Origin: Setophaga petechia
Lineage: Eukaryota; Chordata; Aves; Passeriformes; Parulidae
Assembly (NCBI GenBank): GCA_024362935.1
Contig: JANCRA010000169.1
Location: forward strand, 1-64,000
Direction of reading: 5' to 3'
Length of the DNA: 64,000 nt
Within the stretch, counting starts at the first letter, position 1; each line of letters starts with the position of its first letter. Under the pieces are notes generated by a model. The model was not told the DNA's origin. It saw only the letters and a program-made list of their open reading frames with translations, and did no database searches. A program made the translations under genes and the position numbers. Below are positions 58,581-64,000 of the stretch, one piece after another.

Positions 58581-61500
58581 TGTCTTGCTTTCCTGCAGGC
58601 TCAGTTCTCTCTCATTTCTCTTTTTTTGGCTAAGTACTTAAAAGTCACAAATATCCAAGTAGGAACTGGAGTAACTTAGATTGATCAAATACTGTTGATC
58701 AGGGTGATCATAGCTGAGATAAATGAAGAGTACAGCTGGACTGAGCAGGACCACACAGTTTGTTAACAGAACTGCCCAAGAATAAAAGAACCTCACCAGT
58801 TTTGAGCTTCTCAAGAGCTGTCAAGAACTTAAAAGGGCAAATTGAGGAATGGTGTAGAGACATATGTGCAAAAGGAAGGGAAGATAAAGTAGGGAAATAA
58901 TAATTTTATATTATGTTTCTTTATGCCTTTCGGGTCATTAACATTTAGGGTCTGCCAATGCACCTTGAGAGAGCCATTTATATTTATTGTTCGAAACTTC
59001 TCAAAATTGTGTTATGAAGAGCATTTTTGGCTCTGTCAGGGTTATTTCTAACATGGGAGAAAAGTTAATTCCTCCCAGAACCAAGTTATTATCATAATTT
59101 GCTAGCATATGTCTATCATAACTATGTTTTTTCTTGGAATCCTTCCAGCAGGTAATTTTGGGAGACCATTTAAGGCAGCCCTTTCTCTCTACTACATAAT
59201 GGGAGCATGGGGATTTTGATTACTATTACCCTCTTTTTAACTTTTCAACTGTTATTTTAAAAACCGAGGCTTGGGTTTTTCATTCTTCCAATTCAGTTTT
59301 CAGAGTGCAAAATCAAGGTCTGGCACTCCAGGGTGTATGTTAGCTACAGGATAATGTTTGTGGCAGAGAAGTATACAAGGCAAGAAATGGCTTTTGTGGG
59401 TGATTAAATACTGAAGTGAAGCTGAGGTGTTTGATAACCACAGAAGCTATTTATTGTGTGTATACTCCAGTGCCATGAACATTATTCCTATTATACAACA
59501 AGACAAAAGAAGATTCAACAAACCATAACGAGAGAAGGATGAAGGGGTTTTTCGGTTGTTGCTTTTTTGTTTGATGGAAGTTTGAAAGTTCTAATTCATT
59601 CTGTGCTTTCCCTAACATTTCCTTTCACGTCAAAGAGTGGCAGGGGAGGGGATTAAGGCCAAAAGGCAGAGATTGGCCTGCAAATGGCAGTAGAAGGGAC
59701 CAAACTCTGCACAAATATTGTGAGTTATCATATGTTATCATCAAACAGCAGTGCTCGCTGTTTTGCTGGGACTCCAAGAAAGATCATGTTAATAGTATTC
59801 ATAAAAACTTCCTCTTTATGTTGTGACAAATAAGCTGAGGAAAAGAATCAAGTATTATCAGGTATAAAAAACCCCAACAATATGATATATTAAGAAGATA
59901 ATGGTAATATGTGTCTTCTACATGTTCTGTTAATCCTCACAGTAGCAGTGAGAGCTCAGAGACCAGGCTCAAAAACACTACTTAGATTCCAAACAGCAGT
60001 TCTGTTTGCTTGCTTCCTGCTTGTTTCCTTGCTCTTTCTGCTTAGTATTTTGGTTATTTGGGATGGCTCTCAGTGATTTCCATCAGGACTCTATTCTCAG
60101 AAGGAATTGAAAAATACAACGAGCTTTCGAAAAAAAAAATCTATCCTGTGGGAAAACTTACCTGTCTCACTGTCATTATTTAAGAGGTGTCAATTTCTCC
60201 TTAAATCACTTTAGTTCTTAAGAAGAGCAGAAACAAAATGGTGTGGCTAAAATGACCCACCAGCCGTGGGAACCTTGAGCAGAGGAAATCAGTCACAGCC
60301 AACCCCACCACTGGTGTTGTTTGTAAATCTTGCTCATTAAACAATTATGAGCAGACAATGTATTTGTGAAGTGAGAACTCTGCTTGCAAATGGCTTGCCC
60401 TAGATAAACAAAGTGTTCTTTGTCGAATCATGAGAAATAATTTAACCATTTGTAGTCACAACAACCCTGTGAGTAGTTGCTGTTCTTACACAGAGGCAAG
60501 GAATTCAGAAAGAAAAATGTTTTGCACCAGTGGCAAATGTGAATTAACTTAAAGCTGTGTTAATCATGATATGATTTTCTTTGCATATCTCCTTGCATGA
60601 AATAATACAAATTCCACGGGAGTGTTTGTTACTTTAATGAATTACCATTAAATGACTTTTGAAGCTGGCAACAGTTGCTGCCTATAGACATTCCTTCAGA
60701 CCAGGCTGTTTCAAAAGAATTTTTAAGTCATGAAAATATTATCTGAGCATATTGTTGAGTACTTGCAGCTTTGAAAGGTGCTGGACTGTCATCACAAGCT
60801 CACCTAGCAAGGGAGATTAAGGGGGCTTGCACCTGCCAGCCACAACACAGCAGAAGGACTTGGTCCTGCTGCCCCCTTTGAGAGCCCTCCCTGCTGCACT
60901 AGATGATGGTGAAGGCAGGTTCCATAGTCCTCCATCCCTTCCTGTTCCTGCCCAGGAAATATTTCCTCAGTATCAATATGTCACTTGTTGCCAGTCAATG
61001 TTCCTCTCTTTTACTTATCATCATATACGGTTTAACAGATCAGTGACCTCTCCTGTGAGACAGTACCAAGCACATCTTCTTATTTGGATGATTATTTTAA
61101 GTACTCTTGAAATACACACCAGTTTTTTTCAAAAAGAATTTTCTTTCTATTACTTGTGTCCATGTGTTACATTATTTACAGCATCTAAATGTTTATATCT
61201 GTTGTTGAATTGTATATGAAAAATTAAAATGCACAAATGGAAATTTATTTAATGTCTAATATAGCCACACAAAACAACAGTATGGACTCAATGATTCTTG
61301 CTAGTTTTTTTCAGGTACAAATTTCTGTATGAATTATGGAATAATATTTCTGCTCTAGAGTGGAATGTGAGTACAGCTTTCTTTGTGATATTCAATGCTA
61401 ATGTGCATATTTAAATGACAAATAAAGTTCTACTTATTCTAAATTATCTTGAATGACTATAGGATATGAAAACGTACTGTTAGATTCAGATGTATCATTT

Positions 61501-62692
61501 AGAAGAGGGTTTTCATTCTCCTATGATGTGACCTAATTTCAAAAAAATTGAGACTGGGAGTTGTGCTCTCTTTGTTTTACACAGCAGATGCTAATGCCAT
61601 TATCTACTTAATTTGAAAGCTGCACTGATTTCCAATGTTTCTTCCTTTTAGTGTCATTGGTGTATAAAAAATACTATCCAGTATAGAAAAGGTCATTTAC
61701 AGTTACACCCAAAATGCTGCCCTGACCTTACAAGTAATAACCTTTTTTTTTTTTAATCATATGAATGTAGATGCCTGTAATGTCACTATTGCATAAGGCT
61801 TGATGGTATAATAGAATAACAGAACTGGGACTGTAATCAGAAAAAACATCATAGGAAGATTCCTCATGGCCTTACTGTCCGCCTGGGTTATACACATTCT
61901 TGGAGGCAAACTGACGTGGGAAAATAGCACTGGTCCATATTTTTGCATACTAATTTATTTCACAAGTTTCAAGATCAAACCTGCTCAGTTTACAGGTCTA
62001 CCTCAGAATAAACTATCCTTGCCTCAGGTTTTAGAGATTTAACATTGTTGTCGTCTATCACCAACAGTATCTTCTTTCCAAACTTAAAATATCGTTGTTG
62101 ATACTACTTTGATTCTCAGCATTTTTAATCTCATAAAACTCCTCAAACTCTACCTGCATCCTTTTTAAAATGCAATGTATTATAAAATGTATTAATGCTT
62201 CTTTTTGGTATTTCATTTCAACAGCCTAAAAATTCAGTTGCTTGTTATATGAATTCTGAAATCCTACTTTTTTGGCTTCTGGTCTTCCCAATCATCAGAA
62301 CCATCTAGTAGTGGCCTTTATCAGCATTAAGTTAAGGAATCTGTAAGAAAAGCATGGGATGTGAACAGAATTGGTATTGATAATTCAGTGGGTGGCATTC
62401 TCTCCTCTAACTGCTACAGATTCAATGAATCAGAATGCTAATGGAGGGATGAGTTTTCAGTTAAATGATTCTTAGGTATGTGATTTTAAGTAATTTCCCT
62501 ACACTTTTGTTGGTAGAAACTCCTCTAAACTGCTGCACAGAAGTAGCATAACTGCATGAACAAGAAAAAAACATGACAGATCATTAATCAAGTACAATAG
62601 ATGGTGCAAATAGTAATTTGGAGAACCAATAAAAACTCTTTCAGCAACATGATCTTGAAGACACTGCTTACAGGACAAACTTATGGGCTGTG
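58581..62692. other. Unique AT-rich DNA, no gene seen
   Basis: No repeat family recognised. The 130-codon plus frame at 60827-61219 starts in a GC-richer patch but shows no domain or promoter, so I do not call it. Confidence 0.5.
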
Positions 62693-62699
62693 TCAGGTG
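62693..62699. repeat. Left target-site duplication TCAGGTG of LTR
   Basis: TCAGGTG precedes the LTR and recurs at 63459-63465. Retroviruses make 4-6 bp duplications, so one of the seven bases is probably a coincidence at the boundary; CAGGTG would suit a 6-bp ERVK-type duplication. Confidence 0.75.
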
Positions 62700-62957
62700 T
62701 GCGGCTGCGCCGAATCTGAGCCCGGCTGGCCCACAGAGAAATGCGCAGCCCACAGCCTGGTTTGGGGGCGCTGGCGGCCACAAGTCCCAGGACCTCCGGC
62801 ATGGAGCAGACTGGGTGAACAGCGCCAATCCTGGAGCTCCCTCCACGTCTATGGTGGAGGAGGCAGCTCCAGCAGGCTGAAAGGCGGAAACGGTGCGACG
62901 CGATGGAGGTAGAGGAAGCAGACGTGAGGCGGCAGTCTTCCACAGCAGGGGAGAAGG

Positions 62958-62963
62958 TTTATT
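62958..62963 (-). promoter_or_regulatory. LTR polyadenylation signal AATAAA (minus strand)
   Basis: TTTATT on the plus strand, downstream of the TATA box in the minus orientation of the LTR. Confidence 0.65.
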
Positions 62964-63035
62964 CAAGGATGGGGGAGGGTGGAGACGGGTAGGGAGGCTG
63001 TAGAGGACTGCACCGAGGGGCGGGGTGAACAGAAG

Positions 63036-63042
63036 TTATATA
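63036..63042 (-). promoter_or_regulatory. LTR TATA box TATATAA (minus strand)
   Basis: TTATATA on the plus strand, in a GC-rich context. ATTGG-type inverted CCAAT elements lie upstream on the minus strand (plus-strand CCAAT at about 63077 and 63159), which fits a retroviral U3 promoter. Confidence 0.6.
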
Positions 63043-63458
63043 GGGAGACCAGGGGGAGGCTAACCCCTTCCCCTGGCCAATGAACTTAACATACCACATA
63101 ATTGACAAAGGGTGACAGCAAATGAAATCGCATAAGGGGTGGGACAGCCCTCTCCTGCCCAATCACCCTCTGCCCTGAGGGGAAGGTTCTGGAGAAACAG
63201 GCAGGGGCAGAGAGTGACAGGCAGGCAGGCTAACAACTCAAAGAACTAGGGAGGGGACTAAAGGATACAAAAAGGCGGGAGTAACTACGCAACCAAATGA
63301 CGGACAGCTCTACAGAGGGAAAAACAGGGGGAGGGGAAACTCGGCAGGCGCCATCTTATACAATAGAAATCAATACAATACAATACATTAAGAAACTTAA
63401 CCGGGGGGTACAATACAATAAATTAAAAGGGAAAAAACCGCGGGAGCGCACCGCAACA

Positions 63459-63465
63459 TCAGGTG
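63459..63465. repeat. Right target-site duplication TCAGGTG of LTR
   Basis: Exact copy of 62693-62699 directly after the terminal CA. Confidence 0.75.
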
Positions 63466-63539
63466 GATGTTGAAAAATTTGTTGTCTATAATACAGTCCC
63501 TAAAGACATGTTATATACCCTATATTATAACAGGTCCTG

Positions 63540-63790
63540 TAGAGAGACCTCAACAAATCGGAGGGACGGGTGATCTCCAGCTGTATAAAATTTAGCAAAT
63601 ACAAGTGCTGGATTCTGCACCTGAGATGGGGCAACCCTGAATGTATGGACAGACTGGGCAATGGGGCTGGAGATCAGCATCGTGGAAAGGGACCTGGGGA
63701 CCCTGGTCAATGGAAAGTTGGGAATGCGACAGCAGTGCCCTGGCAGCCAGGAGGGCCAAGTGTGTCCTGGGAGGCATCAGGGTCAGCTTG
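63540..63790 (+). mobile_element. CR1 LINE ORF2 fragment
   Basis: The plus strand follows CR1 reverse-transcriptase sequence just downstream of the 'KC.VLHL' motif: GTGCTGGATTCTGCACCTG, GAAAGGGACCTGGGGACCCT (intact CR1 has 'EKDLGVLVD' here), and then 'GCCAGGAGGGCCAAGTGTGTCCTGGGAGGCATCAGG' in shorter recognisable blocks. Several indels shift the frame, so no protein survives. Opposite in strand to the LTR next to it. No 3' tail is present. Confidence 0.8.
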
Positions 63791-64000
63791 TTGTCTCTGA
63801 GCTGAAAACTGTGTAACTCTGCAGTAAAACACATCCCTTCGTTTATTATTCCCATTTATCATATTACCCAGTGCCCCTAAAACAATGCTTTGTTATGCCA
63901 AACTTTTGAGGGTAATAAAGATCTAATTTTATTTCTATAATAATGATCAAGACTTCTTTAACTCTGTGATTATTTTCTTCCTTTACATATTCTTAGTTTT
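63791..64000. other. Unique AT-rich DNA at window edge
   Basis: No gene or repeat recognised. Confidence 0.5.

Larger units (their letters stand above)
62700..63458 (-). mobile_element. Solo LTR of an endogenous retrovirus, young-looking, minus orientation
   Basis: 759 bp from TGCGGCTGCGCC to GCGCACCGCAACA; the ends are imperfect inverted copies and carry TG...CA. TCAGGTG flanks both sides. On the minus strand a TATATAA box (63042-63036) is followed about 75 bp later by AATAAA (62963-62958), the spacing of a compact promoter plus R region. CpG dinucleotides are abundant, unlike the depleted flanks, so methylation decay has had little time and the insertion is probably recent. A 6-bp-type duplication and GC-rich U5 suggest an ERVK-like (class II) family, but this is inference. 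No internal viral sequence adjoins it, so it is a solo LTR. The overlapping open frames on both strands (to 155 codons) are LTR artefacts. Confidence 0.87.

Noticed and set aside
62499..62966. 155-codon minus-strand frame
   Set aside because: It runs from the GC-rich LTR into flanking DNA and has no protein family features.

Overview
The window looks like nuclear DNA from a bird, most likely a songbird. It is AT-rich, lacks any long open reading frame, and its recognisable repeats are avian: CR1 LINE fragments with typical bird 3' tails, and solo LTRs of endogenous retroviruses. Songbird rather than another bird is an inference from LTR types I associate with passerine genomes. I saw no bacterial-style gene organisation, rRNA, tRNA or CRISPR array. 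The many 60-190 codon open frames are chance frames or shadows of repeats.

Layout. 1-4.6 kb: unique DNA. 4642-6022: a long solo LTR on the minus strand, flanked by CTAAG on both sides. 6-15.7 kb: unique DNA, with a T-rich (minus-strand A-rich) stretch at about 8-11.5 kb and a CR1 tail at 12.6 kb. 15731-15871: a GGAGA array. 20112-20506: a plus-strand solo LTR between ATCAT repeats. About 24.9-25.5 kb: an old CR1 reverse-transcriptase fragment. 27973-28561: an older minus-strand LTR. 33.2-33.9 kb: a minus-strand CR1 with an internal deletion. 40848-41056: a CTTT array that turns into CTTC. 54.65 kb and 57.9-58.6 kb: two minus-strand CR1 3' ends, the second still carrying an open ORF2 C-terminus. 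62700-63458: a CpG-rich, young-looking minus-strand LTR, followed by a plus-strand CR1 fragment at the window edge.

No host gene can be assigned with confidence. The best hint is three short exon-like segments on the plus strand (42337-42382, 47154-47280, 49891-49996). Each has reasonable splice sites and together they keep one reading frame open, but chance could produce this. The rest fits a gene desert or the inside of a large intron. I found no convincing new biological system. The main story is a layered record of retroelement insertions.
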